A stretch of DNA of 60,000 bases from Takakia lepidozioides (Eukaryota > Streptophyta > Takakiopsida > Takakiales > Takakiaceae): positions 21,764,001 to 21,824,000 of the forward strand of contig CM060732.1 in assembly GCA_030704615.1 (NCBI GenBank). The letters are read 5' to 3'. A program made the position numbers and the translations under genes. Shown in pieces: positions 39,190 to 51,395 of this stretch; position 1 is the first letter of the stretch, and each line of letters opens with the position of its first letter. The notes below the pieces were generated by a model that saw nothing but the letters and a program-made list of their open reading frames with translations, had not been told where the DNA came from and did not search any database.

Positions 39190-42100
39190 GAACCTTGCCC
39201 TTTCAGTGCCGCGGTTGAAGATGATGGTTTTGCTGTGGTGGAGGAGCATGTTCTGGCAGCAAGGTTCAAGCTTGACATTGGCTGTGTTTCTGTCGAGAAA
39301 GAGATTTATGACTTGGTGGGAAACGTTTAAAGAACATTGTTCCAGAAATCGCATGTTGCACAAAAACACAAGGAATGGAGAGTTCTTCCTGGAAAATATC
39401 GTGTGTTCCGAAGTGAAAGGAGACAATCCGGTGGCTCCATTGTGATTCCTAGGATAGCTGCCTTTGTCGTTCAAGGAAAGCGGCATGTGATTGTGAAGCG
39501 GGATGACACCACTTCAACAACTTTTGTGACACTATCGGATTCCTCGGATGATGAATTCGCGGAAATACTGGCTCCCATGAACCGTCTTCCTGAAGGGGAC
39601 ATCGATGTTCAGGAAATCGTTAGCGTCATCCCACATCTTAAAGCATTGTCAGGAAACCAGGATCCAAAAACGAGATCGCAGGGATACTGTGGAATTCATT
39701 CGCAACAAAAATGGTTCATTTTCTTCCACCTTCCTTTGACGATGACATCCTCTTTGAACTGAATCCACCAACTTGTGTTGGGGGCCTCGCAGGTCTCTTG
39801 CAAGGAATGGATAAAAAGCATGACGGCCATCCATGGTGCAGAACCAAAACGTCCAATATCTACAACAATGTAAACTTGACATTCAGAAGGAGCGTTTGTG
39901 TGGGGCATCTGAGATGTGTGAATGCAAGTTGCCTGCGTTTCACGAAGAGCGGTGCTACAAATGAGAGTGAGTGGGAAGGACTTTCCGACAATCCTTTTAT
40001 CCCAGGATGTGCCCCACCGTCTGCCAGTACATTTGTTTGTAAGTTCTGCAAGGTGGCCCCCTCCTGCATTGCACATTGCCCTGCTCGCATGTACTACGTT
40101 ACTCACCGTTGCAAAACCATGACTCGAGCCTACATTCTTTTTGGGACTCACGACCATCTTGTGTCTCACGGCGATTGCAGAGATAGTGTGGAGTTGGCGC
40201 GTGGGCTTGTCGCGAAGGAGTTTGCAAAGTCCCCTTCAGCCAAACCATCTGCCATAGTGCTGGCTGCCAGCAAAAGTTTCCTGGAGAGGCACATTCTGGG
40301 GCAAGGAAGCGAATCCAGCTCAAGACTTGAGGGGGCGTCTTTGGATGCAGTGATGGATCACTTCTTCGTGTTGAGCTCCCCCAATATTAGGAATCAGGTG
40401 AATGCATTGAGAGTGCGCGGTGGAAACACAAGGTCCATCGACAGCATTATGGAGCTCAAGCAAATGAGTCAATATGACTTTATCCAAACTAGCGTCTTCC
40501 CGGGTCAGGGGTCTTCAAAGGTTTACTTGTTCAAGATGTCTATGGTGGGTGAGGGCAGTGGCGTCAGCCTAACCAGACGTATGCAACCAGGGGGGGATCT
40601 GGAGAAAGCCTGGATGATGTTCGATCATTGCAAACGAGTGAAGGGCTAGACAACCATGTCTTGCCATGTTTACGACCCAAACTACCAAAGAATAATGACA
40701 ATTGTCATCTGTGACATGCAGTCTGAAGATACAAAGTCCCAGATGATAATGTGGAATTGTTTGCTTTCAATCATGGAGTCCAATGGACATACAAGCATAA
40801 ATTTCAACGGGTTTATGGCGGATAGTGCACAGGCTAACTTCAACGTTGTGCGCTGATTTTTTGGATCTGGTGATCCAAAGGTACCCATGCCTAATAGGGA
40901 GCGCACATGTCTATTCCACTGGACTCAGTCCCTGCAGAAACATACGAAGAGGTGCATCAGAAGAGATCTGCAGGCGGAGCACATGAGGCTCTGCTTCATA
41001 TACAAGAATGCGACTACAATGGAAGAGGCTAAGACCAGGTACCAGACAGTGAGAGCATGGTGGTTCTCGTCAGAGGCTACTGATCAGGACGGTGTCAAAG
41101 AATTGGAAGATTGGTTGGTCTTCTGGCACTTCAGATACCGGCAATGGGGGGCTTTCATGACTACTGTAAGCTGTCTTTCACCTCTGCAATCCCTTGTATG
41201 TGCCTAGTTCTTTCCTTGTTCCCAGAACGGTCCGCGCTTGCATGAATGACGCTCTTTCATTTTCCTTTCACAGGACATGTCCCTTGAGGACATTGCGGAC
41301 ATGCCGTCCTGCAACCTGGCAGAAAGCGTTCACGCCGCCTGGAAGCAGCAATCTGGCAAAGTAGGAAGAGATCTATACATTGCTACAACAGATGATCTAG
41401 TACGAGCTCTAACCCAGCAAACAAGATATCGTGACTTCCTCAGGGGGCGATGTGGGGGCAAGGGACCAGATACAGCAGAGTTGATGCTGACGGCTGCAAG
41501 AAGGTCCGGGGATCCAACGAAGATGGTAAAGGCAGTGAACAGGTGCACAATGGGCTCGCCTCTCCAATCAATGGAGCCCCATCTGGAAGGAGAGGAAAAG
41601 TTCGGGACTTGCAAACGCAAGCTAAATACACCTCCAGGATCAGATGGGGATTCACATCGCCATGACAGGGACAACTTCTCTGTACCCAAGATTTCTTCAC
41701 TACAAAATATGGCGTCCAGTAGGAAAGAGGCTGCTGGTGCATCCTCTTCCACAGAGACCTGTCCTCTACCTGCAACCCTGCGGGTTTCCAGCAGGACCAC
41801 AGGGGGGCAGTGCAGGAGTCACCTTGTGCTGACTCCGAATGGCACATCGAGCGAACTACTCCAGGGTCTAGAGTTGGTTGCGTTGCAGTGAGGGCCATTA
41901 GCTATGAAAAGTGTAAGTCCAGGATAGCCAAAGGCTCAACGGGTACTCCAGCTCCGACGTTCACAGGTTTGATTCAGCCATATATGTCGAAGGAGTTGAA
42001 GACGCACAAATTCTGGTTTTGCCCGGACGATATGGCTCGCTGTGTGAATGGTACCGTCCGCAACTCCTGCATTGCTAAGCCTCCCCCACCCACCATTTGG

Positions 42101-42724
42101 CCAGTGTGGGTGGGAACCTCTCTAACAGCACTGGAGATTGGCAAGTTGGAGGATGTCGACTTTCGTCTGCACCGATCTGTGGCGTCGACTCTTGGTGGCC
42201 TTGCTGCTATGGTACCTCCTCCAGACGATACTTCGCATCCCACGAGAAGGAATGGCAAAACAGTGCATCGGGTGGCTTTGGGGCCTGATCACGATGCGAA
42301 GGTGGAATCGGCCAGACTACTTCAGGCTTGGGTAACAGGAACTATGGAAGTACCTTCACCTGGGTATGGACGGGTTTATAGTTTGGTCACATCTGGGTCT
42401 GTTTTGCACGACAGGGTCTATCAGGTGACGGTGGGGAATTTTCCGGGGTGTACCTGTCCCGACTTCGTGTGCATGCGTGAGGAAGCTCTAGGAAAGAGAG
42501 GGAAATGGGTTCCCTGCAAGCATCTTTACTACATCTTTTTGCGCAGATGTATTGTGATCCCAAAAGAGACCAAATCATTCACCAGGCGACACTTGGTCCT
42601 GGTGAGGTACGGACACTTTTGCAGCGGGACATTGGCAATATCGAGTAGTATTGCATATGTTGCGATTTTTCGCAATGTCGGACAGGGCTGCCTTGTTTGT
42701 AGAACATGTATACACAGTTCTTAA
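39190..42724 (+). pseudogene. MULE-like transposase-derived gene with SWIM-type zinc finger
   Basis: Segments in order: 39190-39720 (KHKEWRVLPGKYRVF and RHVIVKRDDTTSTTF), 39711-40649, 40656-41165, intron 41166-41273 (GTAAGC ... CACAG), 41274-41880, then 41880-42724. The core HVYDPNYQRIMTIVICDMQS, INFNGFMADSAQANFNVVR and GDPKVPMPNRERTCLFHWTQ, with HFRYRQWGAF later, resembles the MULE transposase core. ADMPSCNLAESVHAAWKQQS follows the intron. The C-terminal CTCPDFVCMREEALGKRGKW, then VPCKHLYYIF, is a SWIM CxC...CxH finger. Breaks: stop near 39328, frame change near 39720, stop between 40649 and 40656, stop at 40855, frame change near 41840. It is probably a decayed transposon or transposon-derived gene. 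Confidence 0.6.
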
Positions 42725-42799
42725 ATCTGGACAAGCAGGCGATGTCTCGTTATGAAAGGTCGTTTTTTTTTTCATCAGGTTTGGTTTACGAGCCTCTAA

Positions 42800-42826
42800 A
42801 ATTGTGTGCGTCAATGCACACCACTT
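42800..42826. repeat. Dispersed hairpin repeat, outlying copy
   Basis: AATTGTGTGCG, loop, TGCACACCACTT. Compared with the array consensus, GAGTGC/GCACTC has become GTGTGC/GCACAC in both arms, so pairing is kept. Confidence 0.6.
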
Positions 42827-42889
42827 CTGCCCCCACCCCCAACATTGCCCCAGACAAATAAAATTGTTTTTTTTTTTTTTTTTTTTCGC

Positions 42890-44345
42890 GGGCCTGCCAA
42901 ACATGGACAAGTGTTAGTATGAAAGCTCATTTTATTTTTTCACGGCCTCTACAGAAGCATTGCGTAAATGAGCTTCATGATGACCATCTATTTTTTTTTT
43001 CCACTTCTTCTTGAATATCAATCACCTGAACAAGTTTCACAATGACAGCTCATTTGTTTTCCACGTCCTCTATACAGACAAACCCTAAATAAGCATTTAT
43101 GATGACCATATGTTCTTTTTTTCACCTCTTCTTCAATAACAGAAACCTGAAGAAGTTTGACAATGATAGAGCTCAAGTTTTTTTTTCACCTCTTCTTCCC
43201 AAACAAACCCTAATTTATTCATGATGACATCTGATTTTTTTTCACCTCCTTTTCATCAACAAAAACCTGAACAAGATTGACAATGATAGAGCTCAATTTT
43301 TCACCTCTTCTTCACAAACAAACCCTAAATAAGCATTCATGATGACCATCTGGTTTTTTTTCACCTCTTCTTCAATAACAGAAACTGAAGAAGTTTGACA
43401 ATGATAGAGCTCAAGTTTTATTTTCACCTCTTCTTCACAAACAATCCCTAATTTATTCATGATGACCATCTGATTTTTTTTTCACCTCTTCTTCACAAAC
43501 AAACCCTAAATAAGCATTCATGATGACCATCTGATATTTTTTTCACCTCTTCTTCAATAACAGAAACCTTAACAAGTTTGAGAATGAGAGCTCAATTTTT
43601 TCACCTCTTCTTCACAAACAAACCGTAAATAAACATCCATAATGACCATCGGATTTCTTTTTTCGCCTCTTCTTCAATAACAGAAACCTGAACAAGTTTG
43701 ACAATGATAGAGCTTAATTTTTTTTTTTCAGCTCGTCTTCACAAACAAACCCTAAATAAGCATTCATGATGACCATCTGATTTTTTTCACCTCTTCTTCA
43801 AGAATCCTAAACAAGTTTCACAAGGATAGGTCAATGTTTTTTTTTTACCTCTTCTTCACAAAGAAACCCTAAATAAGCAATCACAATGACCATGTGTTTT
43901 TTTTTTCACCTCATCTTCAATAACACAAACCTAAACAAGTTCCACAATAAACCGCTCATTTTGTTACACATCTTCTTCACAAACAAAGCCTAAATAAGCT
44001 TGAAGATGACCATCTATTTAATTTTCACCTCATCTACATTAACAAAAACCATTGCCTGTTTCACAATGAGGGGTCAAATTTTGGGGCCTGTTCTTGCCCA
44101 TCCTCATTATTTTTAACCTCTCCTTCAATATTTCATCCATCCATCATCCATCCATCATGGATGAAATACTGGAAACGTCAGATAGCTTGACAATGAGCAT
44201 CCAAACTTTTCTTGCCTCTTGTTCATGCAAGAATCCCTAAGTAAGATTCATGATGACTCACCCAGCCTTTTTTTTTCATCTCTTCTTCAATAAGAAAACC
44301 TCAGTAAGTTTCACAATGACCATTCCATTCTTTCTATACCTCTTT
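42890..44345. repeat. Degenerate 120-bp tandem array of two related half-units
   Basis: Half-unit A carries ACAAACAAACCCTAAATAAG, then CATTCATGATGACCATCTG. Half-unit B carries AATAACAGAAACCTGAACAA, then GTTTGACAATGATAGAGCTC. Each ends in a poly-T run and CACCTCTTCTTC. About a dozen A/B pairs with a period near 120 bases are visible, clearest at 43260-43760 and decaying to both sides. There is no coding potential. Confidence 0.85.
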
Positions 44346-44441
44346 TTTTAAGCGCTATAACTGCTTCCATGACAATAGGACCCTCTCTAAACAGAGGACT
44401 CGGGGTATGGGGCCCGCTTCTTCCTCCACTAAACCCCTGGG

Positions 44442-44467
44442 CTCACGCTTAGAGGACAAAGCGTGAG
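44442..44467. other. Hairpin just upstream of the LINE
   Basis: CTCACGCTT and AAGCGTGAG pair perfectly across 8 bases. A third CTCACGCT follows at 44480. Its role is unknown. Confidence 0.5.
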
Positions 44468-44508
44468 TCGAGTTCTGGGCTCACGCTGTAGCTGCACTCG
44501 TAATCCCC

Positions 44509-44510
<2 letters not shown>

Positions 44511-44554
<44 letters not shown>
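44511..44554. repeat. Poly-C run of about 44 bases
   Basis: An uninterrupted C tract, preceded by CCCCA. Its true length is hard to read by most sequencing methods. It makes a polyproline run in one frame that I do not regard as real coding. Confidence 0.9.
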
Positions 44555-44555
<1 letters not shown>

Positions 44556-44559
44556 CCTC

Positions 44560-46195
44560 TCCTTTCCTCAGTGCCATGCAATGACAATGATGTCCTTGTT
44601 ACATCTGTCCAGCCCTCCTCGGAGGACTCCTTGCCGGTCCTTTATTTATTTATTTCTGCTCCTCTATCCAAGAATCGTTGTCACCTCTTGGTCTCTTCCC
44701 GTGATAACAAATTTCTCCCCTCGTTGTATCTCTCTGAAAATGATCTTCCGCATCCTGGGGCCGTCATCTTTGATCTGGCCATCCTTTTGGGTCTTCCGCT
44801 GGTGAACTTCAATATTTCTTTTTCTACTCGGAACAAGCTGCAGTTTTGCTTTTCTCAGTCAGGCAAACCAAGAAGAGGCCCGTTGATGGTGGGTCATGTT
44901 CAGCTTCGGTTCCCTTCGCTTGTTTCTTCCTCCCTCTTTTCGTGGGTCTCTGTCCTTCCCTTTCATGATAAAAGAACTAAATTCAAGTTCTCTAAGCCAT
45001 TCAGGCCATCTCTTCAAGGTGATCCCTTGAGCCTGTTGATGGACAAACCCCCATGAACCTCCCCTTCCCGTCTTCCGTTTGTGTCTTCGGTGGTTACCTG
45101 GATGTTGGGAAGAGTGCAATGTATTTTTGTTAACACTCCCAACAATGCTGGGTTGCTTGGTATCATCAATGTTTATGCTCATAACTGCTCCTTGGAGCGA
45201 GCTCAGCTTTGGTGCCTTATCAGATCTCAGGTTTTGGCCTTGCCTAATGTAGAGCACTGGATTCTTGCCAGGGATTTTAATATGGTGGAAAACCCTTGTG
45301 ATAGGTTGGGTTCAGACTCCACTGTGCTTTCTGTCTCTGAAGTTCATGAATGGGAAGCACTTACTCTCTCGGTGGGCCTTGCAGATAGTTACTCCTTCCC
45401 TCTTTCTCCCGCTTTTTCCTGGACTAACAATTGTAACCCACCAGGTCTGTGCATGGCGAGGCTCGACAGATTCTACTTCTCAGCATCTATCTCCTCATGG
45501 TTTCATTATCTCCCCATGGGCCCAATCCTTTCTGATTTCGACCACGCAGTGGTTAAGGCCAAGGTGGCCACGCCTGGAGTCAAGACTAAAGGTAGAGGGT
45601 TTACTAAGATTAACATAAGTATCTTGAAAATTCCTTGGGTTCTAGAGGCCTTGAAAGCTTGCTGGTCCAGTTCTGCAGGCTTCTTCTCCTCCCCAACCCT
45701 TAGGTTTTTGAATAAGCTTCAGGCCTGCCATAAGCTTTGCATTTCTTTGGCCAGAGATCTTGCAGTTGAGAACAATAGGCAGGAGCTGGCCTTGGTTAAA
45801 TGTCTTTCGGTTTGTCAAAAGAAGATGGAAAGAAACCGGCATGGGCCCCAAACTTTGATTACTTATCACGAGGCCAAACGTCGTCTTGGACTGTTGCGAA
45901 AATCTAAAGACCTTTTTATGAAGATGAAAGCGGGGATCAACTGGTCTTTAAAGGGTGAAAAGATGAGTAAGTATTTTTTCTTAAAGGCTAAACAACGTGG
46001 TGCGGCTCAGTCCATTCTCTCCCTTAAAGATGATTCAAACTGCTCTTGTTCTAATCCCAAGCGCATTAATTCCATTGCTGAGAGATTCTTTAGGTCCTTG
46101 TATACTGCTGATCCTGATTCCCCTAGTATGAGGTTGGCCAGATCCTTTGTTTGTAGTAGAATCCCTGTCAATGGACTTTACCTGTCCAATGCTCC
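44560..46195 (+). pseudogene. LINE ORF2, endonuclease part
   Basis: An open frame through 46211 includes the apurinic-type endonuclease blocks: IINVYAHNCSLERAQLWCLI, EHWILARDFNMVENPCDRLG (canonical GDFN here RDFN), AFSWTNN, MARLDRFYFSASISSW and ILSDFDHAVVKAKV. After the endonuclease comes the usual linker: NWSLKGEKMSKYFFLKAKQ, then INSIAERFFRSLYTADPDSP. It is L1-type, as in plants. The frame stops at about 46195, exactly where the RT segment begins in the opposite direction. Confidence 0.8.
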
Positions 46196-46199
46196 CGGG

Positions 46200-47780
46200 G
46201 GACCAGACTAGAGGCAGACCAGACATCCTTGACCAAGGAGATCCCTGCCTTTTCCCAAGAGGCCCATCTAGCTGAGCATTTAGCCAAAACCTCACAGTTA
46301 AGCTGCATGTTTCCAAAAATTGGCTGACGGAGGGCCTCATCCCAAGATTTGGGAGGGGTTTGGTATAGAAACTCCCGAAGGTGAATCCAGGCTTTCCATA
46401 TGGCTTGCCAGGCCAAGGAACCCACAGATTGCTTGGTGTTTTTGGAGCCTCCCTGGACCAGCCATCTAAAGTTGGTTAACAAGGACAAACTAGAACCAGG
46501 AATTGAGCACTGAATTATATTATGCCAAAAGAAGAACTTTCATGGACCAGCCTGGGGCACGAAGGCCCTGGGAATCCACTTACCAAGTAAAGCCGTAATC
46601 TCCCTATCCAAGTCCAAGATCCCAAGACCCCCATGTTTTTTTTTAAGGCATAACTGGGAGCACGAAACCAAAGCACGCTTAGCAATCTTAGCATCAGAGG
46701 CACCCCATAAGAAATTACGAATCAAAGCTTTAATAGATTGGAGAATCTTGGGGCCCGGATCCCAAACTGAGGCTATGAACCATATAGCCGCTGACAGGAC
46801 TTGGTTGGCCACCAAAGCCCTCCCTGCAATCCAGACAGTTGAGTAGAACACCAGAAAGTCAGTCTGGATTTAAGAGAGCAAAGAATTGGAGAGAAACGAT
46901 CCTGCTGAGAAAGGCCATGGCCAATCAGATGGCCGAGCAGCTTACACGATTTCCCCTCACGTAGCCAACGCAAGCCCTTATCCAAACCCCAGTTAGGCAG
47001 ATGCGTAAGAGAATATCTACTAAGTTTAGAAAGGATTCCAACAAATTTAGCCCAGTTTACCTTGAAACCTGAAGCCAAGCAGAACAAGTCCAAGGTATTC
47101 AAAGCAGCCTCAATATTAGCAAGCAAGTCATTTCGTAGATAGAAGACCGTGTCATCGGCATACATAGACAAAGTGAGATTGAAGGGATGGGAGGAAAAGG
47201 GGGAGGGAATTTGTAGACCCATAATGTGTGGTTGTGCGTCCATAAGGTGACCCAAACAGTCTGCAGCAATCAGGAAAAGAAAAGGGGATAAAGGGCATCC
47301 CTGGCGAACAAATCGTTGAAGGGCAAATGATTTCGTGAGGTAATCGTTAGTCATAACCCTACTAGAGGCAAAGAAGAGAAGTATTTGAACCCAAGAAAGG
47401 AATTGAGAGTGAATGCCCGCACCCTGCAACGCCATAATGAGAAAGTTCCAGTTAATTCGGTCAAAAGCCTTTTCGAAATCCAGCATAAGTAAGGCCAGAG
47501 GTTGATTGGATTTTTCGGCAAAACTCAAGGCCTCATTGGCGAGAATTATGTTGTCTAGAATCATCCTTTTCCTTACGAAGCTAGACTGAGCAGGTCTGAT
47601 AATGGAGGGCAGAAGCTCAGCCAACGTATCTGCTAATTCCATCTCAGAGAACGGAAGGTTTAAGTCCTCTCCGTGAGCAGAGGACAAACTATCTCTCTTA
47701 TGACTGGTTGGCATTTTATTGCGACTGCCGTGACCCTGAGATGGTCTTCCCTCCTTACTCAGGGTAGAGATCAGTGGCAA
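46200..47780 (-). pseudogene. LINE ORF2, inverted reverse-transcriptase part
   Basis: On the minus strand: LPFSEMELAD, directly followed by TLAELLPSIIRPAQSSFVRK, MLDFEKAFDRINWNFLIMAL (motif A), VRQGCPLSPFLFLIAADCL (motif B), LSMYADDTVFYL (catalytic YADD) and LASGFKVNWAKFVGILSK. Beyond 46850 lie AIWFIASVWDPGP and NFLWGASDAKIAK, then WLVQGGSKNTKQSVGSLAWQ. About 150 residues (motifs 0-2) appear to be missing between MELAD and TLAELL. The segment belongs between the plus-strand endonuclease and the zinc-finger parts, so it has been inverted in place. Frame changes lie near 46800 and 46500. Confidence 0.85.
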
Positions 47781-48690
47781 ACACCTGCCTGGAGGGCTGC
47801 CTAGCTGGCATTCTTGTGAGTGCTATGTATGTTTCTGAGATCTGCAACAGTGTGGCCATTGGTGTGGGTTTCGCTGCCAACTCGTCAAGCTCCCTGGTCT
47901 CCTTGGGTTACATGACTTGTCAGTTTGACTCCACTTTTGCGATCAGAGTCTTTGATTCAGTTGGCACAACCAACCCTATTTACAACAGAGCGGGCACCAT
48001 TCAACAATGGGGAGCTGCAATTTCAGTATTTTGGTTTCTTAACATCCCCCTGGCACAGCTTCAATGGGACCCGGGAGAATGGACTTGGTGTGTGCAGGAT
48101 AATACCAAGCCGTATTTTGCTTACACCGCAAAATTGGGTTATAAGATCCTTCTCAATCCCTATCCCATTACTGGTAAGCTTTCTGCTAAATGGGCTCCCA
48201 TCTTTGTTCCGGAAGCTGCTTGGAAACTCATTTGGGTGGACGTTTGGAGAATGCAACGGGCGGCGAAGGTTTTTGTCTTCTTGGAAACTGTGCAATCTTA
48301 TCCTCCCTCTTTCATTTTCTCAACTGCCCCCTGATAATATTTGCAGATCTTGCAACTCTGGAGAGCCTGAGTCAGTTCAACATTGCTTCATGACTTGTCC
48401 ATTTGCTTCCTTTATCTGGTTTAAGATTCATTCCCTGTATGCTAACTGGCACAACTTTGATCACAAGGATCCCCTGTTAATTCTGCTCAACTCCTCTTCT
48501 TCTTCCTGGGTTTCCTGTTAAGTTTGGGTGGCTCTCCGTGGCCTTGGCCTTTGGCATATTTGGAAGAGCCGATGTGTCGTCATTTTTTATCATAAGCCAA
48601 TCTGTGCCCAAGCCTCTTTGGCAGCCATCTTCTATGACTTATTGATTGCTTCCCTTGACAGTGCTGCAATCCCACCGCTTTCCCCGCTCA
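47781..48690 (+). pseudogene. LINE ORF2, C-terminal zinc-binding (zf-RVT) part
   Basis: From about 48050: QWDPGEWTWCVQDNTKPYFA, then TAKLGYKILLNPYP, AAWKLIWVDVWRMQRAAKVF, and in the next frame ICRSCNSGEPESVQHCFMTC, PFASFIWFKI, then GLWHIWKSRCVVIFYHK. This is the zf-RVT and C-terminal region of plant L1-type LINEs, in the original plus orientation. Positions 47781-48030 do not look like LINE protein and may be filler at the inversion breakpoint. The LINE stops near 48690, where the minus-strand transposase-like gene begins. Confidence 0.7.
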
Positions 48691-51089
48691 ACATCATCAT
48701 GACCAACATCCCAAAAGCGAACTTCCGACCTTGCCTTTGAGTAGGAAGAGGGAGGCCTACCTCCTCCCAACCTCATCCTTAGGAATGTAACATCATCGGT
48801 AGCATTCTGAAGTTTCACACCATGTGGGACAAGCTGTTCGGCACGGAGCTGGCGCTTCACCACGGCACCAGCTCCATCATGCTCTCCCTTTCCATGGCCA
48901 GATCCAAAGAAATTCCACATCATAGGTTTTCTGGTCATCATAGCGTATCTAGCCTCATAATACCAACACCTAGCTCCCTTGAACTGGGCTGCACAGCCAT
49001 CAGACCATACAATGTGTTGTCCCCACTCGACACCAATCTCAAGTAAGTGATTGTAGTGTAGATTGAAGCAGTGCTGGACAAAGAGGGTGTCATGGGTTCC
49101 ATCATCGGACATGTAGTAGTGCGTGACCTCTCAAAAGCAACCTCTCAAACTGAAATGAAGACAAAGTACGATGGTAGGGATGTTGACAGTAGTGAGTCTA
49201 GTAAAGAGTACGGATCTAATGGAATGACGAATGTGCTTGACTATGATCAATGAGAGAATGAAAGCATCTGAAGACTTAAAGAGAAGGACATGACAGAAGG
49301 GTATGTTAAGCACTAAGAAAATGACTGTGAAGTGACCTTAGGATGCGTTGTTGAAAGGAAGGTATTGTGCTGCAGGACAAGGACACAATTAAGTATATGG
49401 ATTGGAAGGATAATAGTAGACCAATGACTATGCTTGCAGGACCTCAACATCTAAGGAACTACAGGACTCATGAATTACTAAATAAGTAAAGGATATGACA
49501 ATTGAATGACTCAACAAACAAATGACTAAACAAATCAAAAGCATACGTGAAAGGTCTCAGCACTCAAAGGACCAAAGTATGGCAAAAGGATTGTCAAACA
49601 TTAATGAAACATGGAAATTGACATCACTGTCTAGATGACTTGAATACTTCAAGGACTATAACATGCATGAAAGGATAAATCAATGTGCAAGTCATGCATT
49701 TAGACTGGACAACCAAACATCCACTGACAAGTTTACATGTAATCAGCACTCCTGCTCCAAAACCAGTACATTGTAACTCTTCCACTAATAAACTGAGCAC
49801 AAAGGAGGTTAAGGCAAGATAGAGGCAACGAGCAGGTTGTGGACATACCTCTTCATATCCTCAAAATGATCTACAACACACTTTCAATGTTAAGTTTGAC
49901 TACATAAACAGCCTCATGAGGATTCATATCGCTGTTTCATACAAGATACCATACATACTAACAACATATGTACTAATCTAACAGTACAGTAGATGGACTC
50001 ATGGCAATGACAATTGCAAAAAAGAGGGTGGGGCATCATAGCAATGGGGCCTAGGAATCCATGCAATTCAATACAAAGTGATTGAACTATGACTAATGTA
50101 TAGTCCATGCACTCTCACTGTCATGTCCTGTATATCGACACAAATGTAGTAAATGAGCAGAGAATATTACCAAAGAAAACAGTGAATCATATTTGAAAGG
50201 CCTCTTAACAGATTTCAGTCATGAGATGCAGCACTTCAGTCTCATTTTCTCTTCTGTGAAAACTAGAACTGAAAAAATGATGATGTATATAAGGTCAGGA
50301 TGAGCCACAATACCTATGTCTCCATAAGCCAGTGAGTGGCGTGAGTTGTATAAACTTTGGGCCCAATGCGTTGTCGTGTTACATCCTTCTTGTTTGGAGA
50401 TACGCAGGTCTCAACTGTCCACCAATCCACCACAATGTTTTGAATTTCAGAACTAATACTGTCACATCGTTGAGCCCTGCATGCATCTGCCCACAATGCT
50501 GAACCATACTCGTCGATGATTCGACGTCTGGACATAGCTTTTCCCACGTTTCGGGGATGCACGCCTAATACTTTTGTAGCAACACATTTGCACCGAATGT
50601 TGACACCAGCAACCATACGCTATTCCGGGCTGCTAGGTTATCCTTCTGACTGACATTCTTAACATGTTGCATTGCAACATTCAGGTTAGTCATTAAAGCT
50701 TTGTTCATATCCGCTTCCTTATGGTTTCTGACATCATCTGGCAATACTTGTTTAAAATTAGGATGGCACAAGGTTATAGCAACAACGCGCCTCGCACAAC
50801 CCTCATCACGCACCCGCTCAAACTGATCTAGACTTCTCACAATATTTGTAGCAAGCTTCCTTTCGTACCTCTCTGTGACTTTAGGGATTTGCAGACATGA
50901 CTCCAGACTTGACACTACAGGACCTGTCCTTTTCTGTATCCTCCACTCCCTAATCCGCTGTGCATTCCTAGCTTTTCTTTGTTTTTCAACAGAGGCTTGG
51001 GCTGCTAAGTTCTCTCTGGTGTTTTGGCCAAGGTAATTTGATCTTCCCCTACTATTCTTTTTGTTTGTCATTCTGCTATGTAGCAACAA
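48639..51089 (-). pseudogene. DDE-like transposase-type gene (SDG...HGKGEHDGAG family)
   Basis: The N-terminal frame (51089-50565) is basic and helical (QASVEKQRKARNAQRIREWR), then ITLCHPNFKQVLPDDVRNHK and NSVWLLVSTFGANVLLQK. A one-base shift at about 50567-50575 continues it as LGVHPRNVGKAMSRRRIIDE and GPKVYTTHATHWLMET to 50314. After a long gap, probably introns or an insertion, 49125-48690 reads DDGTHDTLFVQHCFNLHYNH, IVWSDGCAAQFKGARCWYYE, WNFFGSGHGKGEHDGAGAVV and KRQLRAEQLVPHGVKLQNA. The SDG..QFK and HGKGxxDGxG blocks recall DDE-fold transposase-related proteins found in many eukaryotes. I cannot name the superfamily. Acceptor and donor signals (GTATTG at 50312) support splicing. Confidence 0.5.
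49160..50310. other. AT-rich stretch within the transposase-like gene, no coding seen
   Basis: This separates the two conserved parts of the DDE-like gene. It is AT-rich and full of short direct words (AATGACT, AAGGAC), with no domain recognised. It may be one large intron or intron plus inserted sequence. Confidence 0.4.
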
Positions 51090-51395
51090 AAATCACCCTA
51101 AGTAAAAACCTACAGATAGGGCTCTAACGAATGGAAACCTACAAATTCATGGGAATGTATACCCTCAACATGCAACCACACACATACTACACAAAACATG
51201 AGATTCGCCTAAACTCTATAGTAGACAGGCTCATATGACGACATCAGAGGAACTGAGGGCCTGCACAACAAACAAAAATTGACCATATGTATTAGAAAAT
51301 CTTTTGTAATCATGGCACTCAAAGTGGGAGTAAAATGATAGGGTGCTACGTCAATACACCTGTCAATTCTGGATAACCCTAAACGATTCAAAGCA

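Noticed and set aside
43141-43760. Telomere-like CCCTAAA words in the tandem array
   Set aside because: CCCTAAAT occurs once per 120-bp unit as part of a longer repeat, not as tandem telomere units.
44463-44620. Protein start with a long polyproline run before the LINE endonuclease
   Set aside because: It is produced by the 44-base poly-C run. The endonuclease similarity begins well downstream.
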